64,000 nt of DNA from an uncultured Mycoplasmatota bacterium (GTDB lineage Bacteria; Bacillota_I; Bacilli_A; RF39; UBA660): positions 32,761 through 96,760 of the forward strand of contig CAOJEH010000006.1 of the NCBI GenBank assembly GCA_948434005.1, in the 5' to 3' direction. Shown in pieces: positions 1 through 8,859 of this stretch. Both the position numbers and the translations under genes were made by a program. The notes under the pieces were generated by a model that was given only the letters and a program-made list of their open reading frames with translations, was not told the origin of the DNA and ran no database searches. Numbering within the stretch: the first letter of the stretch is position 1; every line of letters begins with the position of its first letter.

Positions 1-330
1 GAAAAGATAGTTAAAAAAGTATATTTAGATCATTTAGAAAACATAGTTATAAATACTGATTCTAAAGAGCTTTTTTATAATTTAGACCATCTATTTGATG
101 AAGAATTTGATAACTTCAATATATATCTATCAGATAATAAAGTTAAAGATATAATTTCATATAGTAATAATTATAAATATATTAATTCTATAGCAGATAG
201 AAAAATAACTTATAAAAAAATTAAAATAAATAGAAATGAAAAAAGAAAATCTCTAATACCTATAATTGGCATTAAAGATAAAAATTTAATTTTTTATAAA
301 TATAAGAATCTAGGTGATATAAATGATTAA
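1..330 (+). CDS. Spore germination protein, GerAC-like N-terminal domain only (5' end outside window)
   Basis: Open from the first base and ending in TAA at 328-330; 109 residues are visible. The stretch with LDHLENIVIN, then LDHLF, then NIYLSDNKVKDIIS follows the pattern of the GerAC N-terminal domain (a 'ghl..lii', a 'fl.R..e', then 'ylvv..g.akdil'), and SLIPIIGIKDKNL resembles the domain's 'lP.i' segment. The stop falls where an ordinary GerAC (about 370 aa lipoprotein of the inner spore membrane) would continue into its other domains, so this would be a shortened form. It overlaps the GerAB-like gene by 8 nt, so the two are coupled. Assignment rests on pattern and context and is tentative. 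Confidence 0.45.
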   Translation, partial: EKIVKKVYLDHLENIVINTDSKELFYNLDHLFDEEFDNFNIYLSDNKVKDIISYSNNYKYINSIADRKITYKKIKINRNEKRKSLIPIIGIKDKNLIFYKYKNLGDIND

Positions 331-1093
331 AAGAGATATTTCGATGATAGCATTAATATTTTTTCTAACAAGAACTTTTTTTAGTCTATATACTTTTACA
401 AATATATATAGTTATTTAATTACTTTTTTTTCTATATTTATATCTATTATTATAATAAAGAAAATAAAAGTAGATTTTTTAAAAAGTAAAATTGCTAAAA
501 TAATATATTTATTAATAATACTTTTTTCTTTTATAATTATTTTAAATAATACTATTATATTTATAAATATGAATTATTTTAAATATAATAATTACTTTGT
601 TACTTTGTTATCTCTTCTTTTAATAACTTATATTATAGGTAAAAATGATATTAAAACAATTGGTTCTATGAGTGAAGTATTTATGGTTATTTTTGTTATT
701 ATTTCTATTATTATATATATAGGTCTTATATCATTAGTTGATATTAGAAACTATAATACTTATATTAATATAAATAAATTATCTATTAATTTTATTCCTA
801 TGTTAATTATATTTATCATCTATTATATTAGACATAATAATATTATATTTGGTTATATTATTGGAGCATCATCTTTTCTAGTAGATAACTTTTTACTAAT
901 AGGATCTTTAGGTACAAAGTTAATACTAACTTATAAATTTCCTGGTATTTCTATATTAAAATCACTTAATTTTTTTAATTTTGTTAATCATTTAGATAAG
1001 TTATTTTCTTTTATATACTTATTTGAATATACAATTACTTTATCATTAATCATATATATTTTTAAAGATACAATAAAAAGGCTTAAAAACTAG
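323..1093 (+). CDS. GerAB-like spore germinant-receptor permease
   Basis: 256 aa and almost entirely hydrophobic, with about eight predicted membrane segments. The C-terminal part (PGISILKSLNFFNFVNHLDK followed by another hydrophobic helix) follows the GerAB pattern of a Tyr-Pro segment, 'lr.i..geFleRid' and a last helix. GerAB proteins are APC-fold permeases that sense germinants in the inner spore membrane. At 256 aa it is about 100 residues shorter than typical GerAB. It overlaps the preceding GerAC-like reading frame by 8 nt. Its stop lies inside a hairpin shared with the convergent gene. Confidence 0.5.
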   Translation: MIKRDISMIALIFFLTRTFFSLYTFTNIYSYLITFFSIFISIIIIKKIKVDFLKSKIAKIIYLLIILFSFIIILNNTIIFINMNYFKYNNYFVTLLSLLLITYIIGKNDIKTIGSMSEVFMVIFVIISIIIYIGLISLVDIRNYNTYININKLSINFIPMLIIFIIYYIRHNNIIFGYIIGASSFLVDNFLLIGSLGTKLILTYKFPGISILKSLNFFNFVNHLDKLFSFIYLFEYTITLSLIIYIFKDTIKRLKN

Positions 1094-1099
1094 CCTTTT
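1076..1099. terminator. Bidirectional terminator between convergent genes
   Basis: AAAAGGCT at 1076-1083 and AGCCTTTT at 1092-1099 form an 8 bp stem with A and T flanks usable on either strand. It sits over the stop codons of the two convergent genes. Confidence 0.6.
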
Positions 1100-1599
1100 G
1101 TTATTTCGCAACTATATCCCATATACTCATAAAAACCTTTTTGATTTGTTATATCTTGAAAATAATAGTTAAAGCCCTCTTCGTTTAAATTATCATTTGC
1201 AATATCTTTATCAATTACTATTTTTGTCATATTTCCGTTTGTTTCTACATTAGCATTTTTCATATTAGATAAATTTTGATACTCTTGTTCATAACTTTGA
1301 TTATCATTACTATTGTTTATATTAGTTTCTACTTTATTATTTATATTATTAGAGTTAATTACAAATTCTATAGTATTAGTTATAAGTTCATTATTAATAT
1401 ATTTACTTTTACTTGTACCTATATGAATATTATCAGAAAAAGTTTTATTACATGTTAATATTTCTATACTCTTTTTATTCTTATTACTTTTTGATTTTTC
1501 TTTAGGAATATATTTTCTAAATACTGGTGGTGCTATTATTAAAAGTAATAATAAAAACATACATAAAATAACTAGTACAAGTGGTTTTTCTTTTTTCAT
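1090..1599 (-). CDS. Membrane-anchored protein of unknown function
   Basis: 169 aa with one N-terminal membrane segment (about residues 8-27), a Lys/Ser/Asn-rich linker and an extracytoplasmic part. The segment with ILTCNKTFSDN recalls the start of DUF1307/YehR-like domains, but the rest does not give a clear family. A good AGGAGG lies just upstream of the start. It follows the 3-TM gene by 9 nt and is probably cotranscribed with it. Confidence 0.6.
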   Translation of the reverse strand: MKKEKPLVLVILCMFLLLLLIIAPPVFRKYIPKEKSKSNKNKKSIEILTCNKTFSDNIHIGTSKSKYINNELITNTIEFVINSNNINNKVETNINNSNDNQSYEQEYQNLSNMKNANVETNGNMTKIVIDKDIANDNLNEEGFNYYFQDITNQKGFYEYMGYSCEITKG

Positions 1600-1608
1600 T
1601 TAAACCTC

Positions 1609-2121
1609 CTATAATAGTTCAATTTCTTCTTTTGTTTCTTTAGATGAGCTACTTTGTTCCTCGTCCTTTTTATTTGTATCAATATCTTTTATATCATTAT
1701 ATTTTTCTATATCTTCGTATTTTTCTTCTATCTTATTAGTCTCTAATTCATCATTACCTGGTATAGTTTTGACTAATCTAGTTATTAAATATATTAAAAA
1801 TATGAATGGAATTACTGGACTAAGTATTATTATATAATAAATTATTTTATTAGTTTGTATAAGATTTTGACTTTTCATAACATTAATAAAGTTTACAGAA
1901 AATATTACTGTTATAGCAAGTAAAACTAATGTTACTACTATAGATATTAATGAAGCATGAAAATTAATTTTATTGTTGTATCCTTTTATACCTTTTTTCT
2001 CTGCATTTTTTTTATACAACCATAAAACTATACCAACAATAATTACAATTATAAGTATTGGTAAAAAAACTTTTACAATTAATTCAATAAACTCTTTCTT
2101 TGAAAAATTGAGACCCTTCAT
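1609..2121 (-). CDS. Small integral membrane protein, unknown function
   Basis: 170 aa with three hydrophobic helices (about residues 12-35, 52-77 and 88-115) and a highly charged Glu/Lys/Asp/Ser-rich C-terminal tail of about 50 residues. No family is recognised. It is the first gene of a two-gene unit with the downstream membrane-anchored protein. Confidence 0.6.
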   Translation of the reverse strand: MKGLNFSKKEFIELIVKVFLPILIIVIIVGIVLWLYKKNAEKKGIKGYNNKINFHASLISIVVTLVLLAITVIFSVNFINVMKSQNLIQTNKIIYYIIILSPVIPFIFLIYLITRLVKTIPGNDELETNKIEEKYEDIEKYNDIKDIDTNKKDEEQSSSSKETKEEIELL

Positions 2122-2159
2122 ATTCTATCACCTATTCTAAATATAGCATAAATACCTAG

Positions 2160-2554
2160 TTATTTCAATTTATTTTTTATAATTACTAAAATATCTATTA
2201 ATATGATTATAACTCCTATTATTATTAAATATATACCATATTTTGATATAGTGCCATCTGTATAATGACTTGGATTATTCTTATCACAATATATTTTTAT
2301 ATCATCACTTAATTTTATATTTTATCTTTAGTATTTATTACTCCTTTATACTCTTTATTATTTATATTATACATAATATATAGAGTTTTTAAATTACTAT
2401 TTTTAGATATTTGATATATATCAGCATTTATTATATAAGCATTCTTTTTATAGTTTATTTCATTTATTTGATATATAATACCATTTATTATTAAGATTAC
2501 TGCGACTAAAACAGATATAATTATATGGAAATTACTTTTAATATTTTTTATCAT
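2160..2554 (-). pseudogene. DUF3592-like membrane protein gene broken by a frameshift
   Basis: The 5' reading frame (2315-2554, 79 aa) encodes one membrane helix and then a segment with the pattern 'Y.v..keYkG'. It stops right after NTKDKI. Another frame continues at once with KLSDDIKIYCDKNNPSHY, then a second membrane helix, and ends at 2160. Together they have the DUF3592 layout of TM, beta domain ending in 'i.iyyd..nP', TM. The join needs one extra A in the AAAA run near 2320, or a -1 shift. It is therefore either a recent one-base deletion or a sequence error. Confidence 0.7.
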
Positions 2555-2599
2555 AATATCTCCTTTTAAATAATTAAAAAGTGTATAATTTATACACCC

Positions 2600-3127
2600 T
2601 TAATCCGAACACATTGTTCCATATTTTTTGGCAAAACTTTTCCAATCATCTATTTTAATTTTGCCATCCGATATTTTAACGTTATTTTCTGTACCTTCTA
2701 TTTCTATAATCTTATCCATATCTACTTTTCCATAATTAATATAAGTAGTACTGGTAACCCTATTATTGGCCTCTTCTATTGAGTTTTCATAATACTTTAT
2801 ATTTTTATAAGCAGAATAAACTTTTTCATAAGCATTTTTATATTCAGTTAGTATAGTTTTATCTTTACTTTTTACAACTTCTTTAGTTTTCAAAACTTTT
2901 AAATAACCATCCGAATCATAATAAGCATTTATTTTTATATCAACGTCTATTCCATCAGATGTTTCTGTATCTCTTTCACACTTTATTTCTTTTAATCCTT
3001 TTGTTTCATATTTACTATCATCAATTTTACTAGTAGTTATTTCTTCTTTAGTTTTATTTTCACAGCCTATAATAGAAATACATAATACAATCATTACAAA
3101 AATTTTTATTAGACTATTTTTTCTCAT
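2600..3127 (-). CDS. Lipoprotein, DUF1307 (YehR)-like
   Basis: 175 aa with a lipoprotein signal peptide: basic start, hydrophobic core, lipobox IIGC with Cys22 as the lipidated residue. The mature part contains a KCERDT segment and a C-terminal AKKYGTMC segment similar to DUF1307/YehR-like lipoproteins. Function is unknown. Its start overlaps the end of the upstream DUF1003 gene by 14 nt, so translation is probably coupled. Confidence 0.6.
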   Translation of the reverse strand: MRKNSLIKIFVMIVLCISIIGCENKTKEEITTSKIDDSKYETKGLKEIKCERDTETSDGIDVDIKINAYYDSDGYLKVLKTKEVVKSKDKTILTEYKNAYEKVYSAYKNIKYYENSIEEANNRVTSTTYINYGKVDMDKIIEIEGTENNVKISDGKIKIDDWKSFAKKYGTMCSD

Positions 3128-3632
3128 TGTCAGACACCTCTTCTAATAATTTTAATATTTTTCTTTGATTTTTTGAAAGTTTTTCTAAGTCATCATGTAA
3201 TGATTCAAGTATCAATTCACTTTTTAAATCGGTTCTATAATCATTTTGGTTTCTAAGACTATCCTTTTGAGCTTGTCTATTTTGACTCATCATTATAATA
3301 GGTGCTTGTAATGCTGCGATACAAGATAATACTAAATTAAGTAAAATAAATGGATACGGGTCTATTTGATCTTTACCACTCAAAACAATTGTATTTAGTA
3401 TAATCCATCCAAGTAAAAAAAATACAAATAGGAATATAAAACCCCAACTACCTGCTATTTCACTTATCTTATCTGCAATTTTATCTCCAAAAGTCATCTT
3501 TGATTCTTCTAATTTATCAACATCTATTGATATAGGTTGATCTATTAGTAAATCAAGTAATTCTTCTTCATCTTGTTCTAATAAATCTGCATTTAATAAC
3601 ATTTTTACTATTTCTTTTTTAGTTTTTGCCAT
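3114..3632 (-). CDS. DUF1003 family membrane protein
   Basis: 172 aa. The core matches DUF1003 closely: FGDKIAD, GSWGFI, then a first helix, DPYPFILLNL, a second helix with ALQAPIIMMSQNRQ, and NDYRTDLKSELILESLHDDL. Two membrane helices are flanked by cytoplasmic parts; the N-terminal extension is acidic. The biochemical role of the family is unknown. It is the middle gene of a three-gene unit with the alpha/beta-hydrolase-like gene (2 nt upstream) and the lipoprotein (overlapping). Confidence 0.85.
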   Translation of the reverse strand: MAKTKKEIVKMLLNADLLEQDEEELLDLLIDQPISIDVDKLEESKMTFGDKIADKISEIAGSWGFIFLFVFFLLGWIILNTIVLSGKDQIDPYPFILLNLVLSCIAALQAPIIMMSQNRQAQKDSLRNQNDYRTDLKSELILESLHDDLEKLSKNQRKILKLLEEVSDNEKK

Positions 3633-3634
3633 AA

Positions 3635-4258
3635 TTAACCTCCTATTATATAATCATTAATTGCCGTATATATACGGTTATTTAATAATGTATTTTTACC
3701 ATCAAAAAAATCATTTAAATACATCTCCGTAAATTTATAATTATTAAGTGATTTATTATCACTATCTTGATTCATAACTATTAAACTTTTATTAATAGTA
3801 TTTTTATTTAATGAGATAGTGGGTTCTAATAATATTGATTTACTTACTTTAAAATCCTTTGTTTTAATAGATTTATTTATAATATATTCTTCTATATCAC
3901 TGCCTTCATTATCTGTCATTATAGTAATATTTTTATCGTCTACCATCTCATCTAAATTATTATAAATATATCTTACAGAATTATAGCAAGTATCTTTATT
4001 ATCATCATAGTTTAGAACTACAACTAAATTATTTGTGTTTAGTGCTAGTTCATCATATAAATTATTTGTATCATAACCACTTGGTATATAAATTATTATA
4101 TTATCAGTTTTGATATCCTTTTTTGGATAATATACTTCTATTGGTAATATCGAATCATCTAATATAATACTGTAATCAGAAATATTTTTTCTAGATATTG
4201 TAGGATTTATAATATCATATAAACTTCTATATAGTTTATATTTATCACATATTTTCAT
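3635..4258 (-). CDS. Degenerate alpha/beta-hydrolase-like protein
   Basis: 207 aa. The order of elements (NIIIYIPSG, then VVVLNYDDN, a helix, then NITIMTDNEGSD) matches HSL/esterase-type alpha/beta hydrolases: oxyanion HGGG strand, 'vv.vdYr' strand, then the strand leading to the GDSAGG nucleophile elbow. Here HGGG is replaced by PSGY and the elbow has no catalytic Ser in the G-x-S-x-G context. It is therefore probably not a working hydrolase. The fold assignment is by eye and tentative; that this is a real gene is well supported (upstream GGTGG, operon position). Confidence 0.5.
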   Translation of the reverse strand: MKICDKYKLYRSLYDIINPTISRKNISDYSIILDDSILPIEVYYPKKDIKTDNIIIYIPSGYDTNNLYDELALNTNNLVVVLNYDDNKDTCYNSVRYIYNNLDEMVDDKNITIMTDNEGSDIEEYIINKSIKTKDFKVSKSILLEPTISLNKNTINKSLIVMNQDSDNKSLNNYKFTEMYLNDFFDGKNTLLNNRIYTAINDYIIGG

Positions 4259-4283
4259 GTTACCACCCGCTTTTATTTTAACA

Positions 4284-4318
4284 TAAAAAGGAAAGATTAA
4301 TACTATACTTTCCTTTTA
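4284..4318 (-). terminator. Rho-independent terminator
   Basis: AAAAGGAAAG (4286-4295) pairs with CTTTCCTTTT (4308-4317). On the minus strand the hairpin ends in a T run just after the mutase-like gene. Confidence 0.7.
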
Positions 4319-4337
4319 CTTTACATATCTATTTACA

Positions 4338-5711
4338 TTATTCTTTAAAGAATGCTATTATACCTTTTTTTCTAAATAGAGTTTTAATATTTGGATTATT
4401 TGTAATTGAATTAAATATTGTGTTTGATAAATCATGCGTATCACCATATTTAATAGTATATTTTGATGCTGGATAATTATTATTGATTATAACTAGAGGT
4501 AGTTCTTTTGAATAATCTAATTTTACCTTCTTATCAACACCAACTATATATTCTTTATATAAACCATATAATGAAGAAATATAAAAATTATAGCTATTTT
4601 GGTCACAGTTTTTATAAATTTCATCTATTTGATTATCTAGTATCATTAAAAAGTCTTTTATTTTACTTATCTCTTTGAAATTACCTATATCATAATCAAA
4701 GATAATATATTGATAATTTTTACTTATAACATCAGTTATATTTAAGTCTTTATTATTTATATTTTCATAGTCGATATTAGGAGATTTTTCATCTTTTAAT
4801 CCACATAAATTATATGTTATAGTAGGAATTCTTTCTTCTGTAGTTAGGATTAAACATTTTAAGTTGTTTTGTTCTAATGATTTTGAAAAATACTCATTTG
4901 GTGGAATTTCGTTATATATATTAACTGCATATGAATATGACTTCATTGGAAATAATGTATATAGTTTTACATTATATAATTTCTTTATAAATTCATCACA
5001 ATCTACATCTTCATAATTAAGGAATAATGAAATGTCATTTGGTTCTAATTTAAAACCTACATTTATATAGAATGGTTCTAAATCACGTGGGATAGTACCT
5101 TCAGTTTTTTCATAATTAAGTTTTCTACTATAATCCGGCCACTTTCCTCCTGATTGTTTATTTAATAGATCATAAAATTTATCTGAATTAATTTGTCTTT
5201 CCCCTACTAAAGCCCCTATTTGAACATTTTCGGCTAAAGTTATCTTGTCTTCTAGTTGTTTAATCATTTTTATTATACTATCGTAATCAACTATATCTTT
5301 TTGCCTTATAACAATATGAACGAAAATATTGAAATTACCTCTTGGTCTTAAAACATTAACTATTTTTACAACTTGATTAATTACTTGTTCATTATCTAAA
5401 AAGCAAAATAGATGTACCTTAGTATGATTATTTATCGCATCATTTGCTATATTAATGATTGTTGGGTTATTTTGAAAATTAGTATCACTTTCTAAAATAT
5501 GATATGTAGGCAATAAATCATTTCCTAAACTAAAGTTTCTAAAACCATTTTTATAGTTATAGTTTTTATTTTCTAATTTAGCAAAAATATAATTTCCCAT
5601 AAGCATGCTTAAGTTTGGCATCATATCATTAAATTTAATATCAAATGAATCTTTTGATGCTACACCTAAACCATTAATTAAAAATAGAATTGATTTTGTA
5701 CTATTATTCAT
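4338..5711 (-). CDS. Phosphoglycerate-mutase (iPGM)-like pseudoenzyme
   Basis: 457 aa. The layout follows cofactor-independent phosphoglycerate mutase of the alkaline-phosphatase superfamily. The N-terminal ILFLINGLG equals 'viLDGwG'; then FQNNPTI and KVHLFCFLDN equal 'FfeNpal' and 'lHlmGLlSdGGVHSH'; a hinge with VGERQINSDKFYDLL follows, then a C-terminal half-domain. The metal and catalytic residues are gone: the first metal Asp is Asn13, no GNSEVGH serine motif is present, the 'NyaN.DmvGHTG' segment reads FDYDIGNF, and 'ADHGN' is replaced by SSLYG. Catalysis is therefore unlikely. Family members are about 510 aa. Monocistronic with its own terminator. Confidence 0.6.
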   Translation of the reverse strand: MNNSTKSILFLINGLGVASKDSFDIKFNDMMPNLSMLMGNYIFAKLENKNYNYKNGFRNFSLGNDLLPTYHILESDTNFQNNPTIINIANDAINNHTKVHLFCFLDNEQVINQVVKIVNVLRPRGNFNIFVHIVIRQKDIVDYDSIIKMIKQLEDKITLAENVQIGALVGERQINSDKFYDLLNKQSGGKWPDYSRKLNYEKTEGTIPRDLEPFYINVGFKLEPNDISLFLNYEDVDCDEFIKKLYNVKLYTLFPMKSYSYAVNIYNEIPPNEYFSKSLEQNNLKCLILTTEERIPTITYNLCGLKDEKSPNIDYENINNKDLNITDVISKNYQYIIFDYDIGNFKEISKIKDFLMILDNQIDEIYKNCDQNSYNFYISSLYGLYKEYIVGVDKKVKLDYSKELPLVIINNNYPASKYTIKYGDTHDLSNTIFNSITNNPNIKTLFRKKGIIAFFKE

Positions 5712-5847
5712 ATAACCACCTACTTTTATTATTCTATTAATATACTAACTCTATTTAATAAGAATTTCAATAAATTAGTCTTAGTGTTTACTTGTTTAGA
5801 CATTTATATACTAATAGTTTGCTTATTTTAAATATATATATTCAAAT

Positions 5848-5872
5848 AAAAATGGATTGTAGTAATCCATTA
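5848..5872 (-). terminator. Rho-independent terminator
   Basis: AATGGATT (5851-5858) pairs with AATCCATT (5864-5871); on the minus strand this is followed by a T-rich run. It closes the unit containing the UDG-like and NTF2-like genes. Confidence 0.7.
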
Positions 5873-5893
5873 ATTAATATTTAAAAACTGGTT

Positions 5894-6592
5894 TTATATG
5901 TATTTCCAAATCCTTTGATATTGTTTTAGTTGTTCACTCTTTTTAATTTGGGCTACTGGATGATATAAAGGAATTATTATAAAATCATCTAAAATAATTT
6001 CTGGGTTATTATTAATAGTATCTTTTAAAGTTTTTTCTATATTAAATTTATAAGTTTTAGATAATGATAATAGTGGATAATAACCAAGCGTTAATATTAC
6101 TTTTGGTTTTATTATATCTATTTGTTTTAACAAATACTTACTACAATTATTAGTAGACTTTTTTAAACCAATATTATCACCACGATAATTATTTCCTTTT
6201 CTAGCACACATTATAGCATTAGTAATAAATATGTCATCCAAGTTATATTTATTTTTTGAAGACTCTCTTACAAAGTAGTCTAGTAGTCTTTTAGTAGTAC
6301 TCTTTTCTTGTTCAATTAAATAATTCCAATTTTCTTTATTAGGTTTTTTTCTATAATGATCATTTAATCTTTTCATATCATTATATGGTCCCCAATCTTG
6401 ACCTATTATCATTATTTTGGAATCCAACCTATTATACCAATCAGTCCAAACGGATGGAATATTTTTACAAAATTCATCTACCTGATAAATATTTATAAGC
6501 GAACAATCTTTTCCGTCTTTCTTTTTTAAACTTATACACTTAGAACATTTAGACATTTCGTTAATTAATTCATCAAATAATGTATTTTTCAT
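5894..6592 (-). CDS. Uracil-DNA glycosylase superfamily protein, Fe-S type
   Basis: 232 aa. Recognisable UDG-fold motifs are KIMIIGQDWGP (residues about 59-69, water-activating loop), the strand FITNAIMCAR, VILTLG, and the C-terminal HPVAQ motif. Cysteines CSKC near the N-terminus plus Cys in IMCARK and NNCSKYL match the four ligands of the Fe-S cluster in family 4/5-like UDGs. The role would be uracil removal or a related DNA-repair function. It lies 3 nt after the NTF2-like gene. Confidence 0.75.
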   Translation of the reverse strand: MKNTLFDELINEMSKCSKCISLKKKDGKDCSLINIYQVDEFCKNIPSVWTDWYNRLDSKIMIIGQDWGPYNDMKRLNDHYRKKPNKENWNYLIEQEKSTTKRLLDYFVRESSKNKYNLDDIFITNAIMCARKGNNYRGDNIGLKKSTNNCSKYLLKQIDIIKPKVILTLGYYPLLSLSKTYKFNIEKTLKDTINNNPEIILDDFIIIPLYHPVAQIKKSEQLKQYQRIWKYI

Positions 6593-6595
6593 ATT

Positions 6596-6940
6596 TTATT
6601 TAACCATTTCCCAACTCTTAAAATAAATGCATTCGTTCAATTCATTAAACTTAATCTCATAAATACCATCAAAATCCTTATCATTTTGTTTTAGAACCCA
6701 TTGAACAATTAATGTATTACCATCTATTGCTAGTATATTAAATTCAATATTTTGTATGTTTTCATTTTTTATATGTTGCCATTCATGATTTATTTCATCG
6801 ATTGAAGTATATGGTTCCATAAATGGTGTTTCTTGATAGAAAGTTGTTTTAGTAAATAATGATACTGCACTTTCTATATCTTTATTAAACCAATATTTTT
6901 TCAACTTATTTAACCATTCTTCTGCAAATAACTTATCCAT
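6596..6940 (-). CDS. NTF2/SnoaL-like small protein
   Basis: About 114 aa. An N-terminal helix with WLNKLKKYWFNKDIESAVSLF, then NTF2-like strands and the C-terminal ECIYFKSWEM, match the SnoaL-like cone fold used by small isomerases, hydrolases and ligand binders. The ATG at 6940 is preferred to a GTG 9 nt earlier because GAGGTGA lies 8 nt upstream of it and overlaps that GTG. It is in one unit with the UDG-like gene. The ligand cannot be deduced. Confidence 0.65.
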   Translation of the reverse strand: MDKLFAEEWLNKLKKYWFNKDIESAVSLFTKTTFYQETPFMEPYTSIDEINHEWQHIKNENIQNIEFNILAIDGNTLIVQWVLKQNDKDFDGIYEIKFNELNECIYFKSWEMVK

Positions 6941-6959
6941 TTTTATCACCTCATCTATA

Positions 6960-8714
6960 CTATTTTAATTTTCCATTATACATATCTTTAAATATACCTG
7001 GTGTCTCAATTAATTCATTATATTTTCCTGATTGAATTATTTTTCCTTCATTAAATACTAATATTGAATCACAATTTTGTAATGTAGTCAATCTATGCGC
7101 TATTGATATTATTGATATGTTATCTTCCTTTTTTAACCTTTCTATTTGTTTTTGAATATACTTTTCTGAAGTATTATCTAAAGCACTAGTTGCCTCATCT
7201 AATATTAATATTCTTGGTTTTCTTAAAAATACTCTAGCAATAGCTATACGTTGTCTTTGTCCTCCTGATAAATTACTACCTCCCTCTGATAAAACAGTAT
7301 CATATCCATTAGGAAGACTCTCTATAAAGTCATCTATATAAGCTTTTTTAGCTGCTTCTTTAATATCTTTTTCATCTACTTCTTTATTAATTCCATAACA
7401 AATATTTTCTTTTATAGTACTTGCGATAAGAAATGGATTTTGAGGAACTAACGCTATAATATTTGCTATATCCTTACGAGATAGACTTTCCATTTGTTTG
7501 CCATCAATTATAATTTTTCCTGAATTATTTTTCTCTAATTTTGTTAATAATTTTATAAAAGTTGATTTTCCACATCCAGAAGGCCCTGCTATACCAATAA
7601 ATTCTCCTTTATTAATATCTAAATTTAAATCTGTAATTATTTTTTTAGTACTATTTTTATATGAAAAATTAGTATTTTCTATATGTATTAGTGATTTTAA
7701 ATTGGAACTTTTCTTATTACTTTTAATATTTTTATATGAAAAATCTTTTTCTAAATCAATTATATTAAAATATTCTCTTGCTAAAATAGTAGATTCTGAT
7801 AATTCATCAAAAATACGATGTAGTTCACGAAGTGGTGTTGTTAATTGAACAAAACATAAATATGCAGTTAAGACTGTACCAACACTAATTATACCTTCAC
7901 CTGCTAGATATGCTGATGTACCAATTACTAAAACTGTAAATAAAGCTTCATTTACAAACTTTAGACAATCGTAAAATGCCATTGCTTTATGATGTTTCAT
8001 TTCCTTAATGCGTAAATATTCAGATTTACCAGTAAATCTATCAACTTCTGTTTCTGCATTATTAGTAACACGAATTACTTCTATTCCATTTATTAATTCA
8101 ACCATAGTTCCATCCATTAGTGATTTTTCTTCCATAAGTTCTACTCTAATTCCTTTTTGAGTAGATATTTGTCTGAATGTTATTGCTACACCTATTGGAA
8201 TAACTAAAAGCATTGGTACTGCCAAAAATAATGGTAATTTCGTAAAAATGACTATGATGGCTGCTACTCCACTAAATACGGCAGGTGCAAAATCCATAAA
8301 TAAAAGTTTTAAAAGTTTGATAGTACCGTCCAAGCTACGATTCAATTTTCCATGAATATTACCTGTCATATTTTCTTTAAAATAGGTTATTGGAGCATGT
8401 AAAAGTGCACTTACAGCATTTGATCTAGAATTTTTTTCACATCTAGTACAAGTATCTTCTACAATCACACGACGAATTACTTTTATAATTTCATTAGAGA
8501 CTGTTACTACTAGTATAAAAATTAAAAAAGGAACAATTTGGATAAATGATAAACTCTCTTGATTCAATACATCATCTGTTAACTTTCCAATTGATAATGG
8601 TAATAATTGGCTTAGAAATGCTGATACAATCATGATAATTATGATAATAACAAAATTTATTTTTTGTCGCTTATTTAACATTTGATATATTCTTTTTACT
8701 AAACTTTTTTGCAT
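6960..8714 (-). CDS. ABC exporter, fused permease/ATPase
   Basis: 584 aa. The N-terminal half has six membrane helices of the type I exporter fold (about residues 15-320). The ATPase half has Walker A GPSGCGKST (about residue 380), a Q-loop, signature LSGGQRQR (about 480), Walker B ILILDEATSALD and the switch His in SIAHR. Closest in style to MsbA/MdlB or LagD-type multidrug/lipid exporters, but without the C39 peptidase. Substrate unknown. A 12 bp perfect palindrome lies upstream and may be an operator. Confidence 0.9.
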   Translation of the reverse strand: MQKSLVKRIYQMLNKRQKINFVIIIIIMIVSAFLSQLLPLSIGKLTDDVLNQESLSFIQIVPFLIFILVVTVSNEIIKVIRRVIVEDTCTRCEKNSRSNAVSALLHAPITYFKENMTGNIHGKLNRSLDGTIKLLKLLFMDFAPAVFSGVAAIIVIFTKLPLFLAVPMLLVIPIGVAITFRQISTQKGIRVELMEEKSLMDGTMVELINGIEVIRVTNNAETEVDRFTGKSEYLRIKEMKHHKAMAFYDCLKFVNEALFTVLVIGTSAYLAGEGIISVGTVLTAYLCFVQLTTPLRELHRIFDELSESTILAREYFNIIDLEKDFSYKNIKSNKKSSNLKSLIHIENTNFSYKNSTKKIITDLNLDINKGEFIGIAGPSGCGKSTFIKLLTKLEKNNSGKIIIDGKQMESLSRKDIANIIALVPQNPFLIASTIKENICYGINKEVDEKDIKEAAKKAYIDDFIESLPNGYDTVLSEGGSNLSGGQRQRIAIARVFLRKPRILILDEATSALDNTSEKYIQKQIERLKKEDNISIISIAHRLTTLQNCDSILVFNEGKIIQSGKYNELIETPGIFKDMYNGKLK

Positions 8715-8760
8715 AATAAAATCCTACCTCACATACTTATTTCCTTGTAAATAAAAATAG

Positions 8761-8792
8761 ATAGTTAACTATAAAATTTAACTAACTATAGT
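8761..8792. promoter_or_regulatory. Possible operator upstream of the ABC exporter
   Basis: ATAGTTAACTAT at 8761-8772 is a perfect palindrome and TTAACTAACTATAG follows at 8778-8791, repeating the half-site. They sit just downstream of a minus-strand TTGATA-18-TATACT promoter, where a repressor would block initiation. No regulator gene is adjacent. Confidence 0.3.
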
Positions 8793-8859
8793 ATATTATA
8801 TATTTATCTCTTATATCAATATTTTATTTTAATAATTAATTAAAAAATACTTAGATATA

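Noticed and set aside
6941..6949. GTG start for the NTF2-like gene
   Set aside because: That GTG is part of the SD GAGGTGA of the ATG at 6940.
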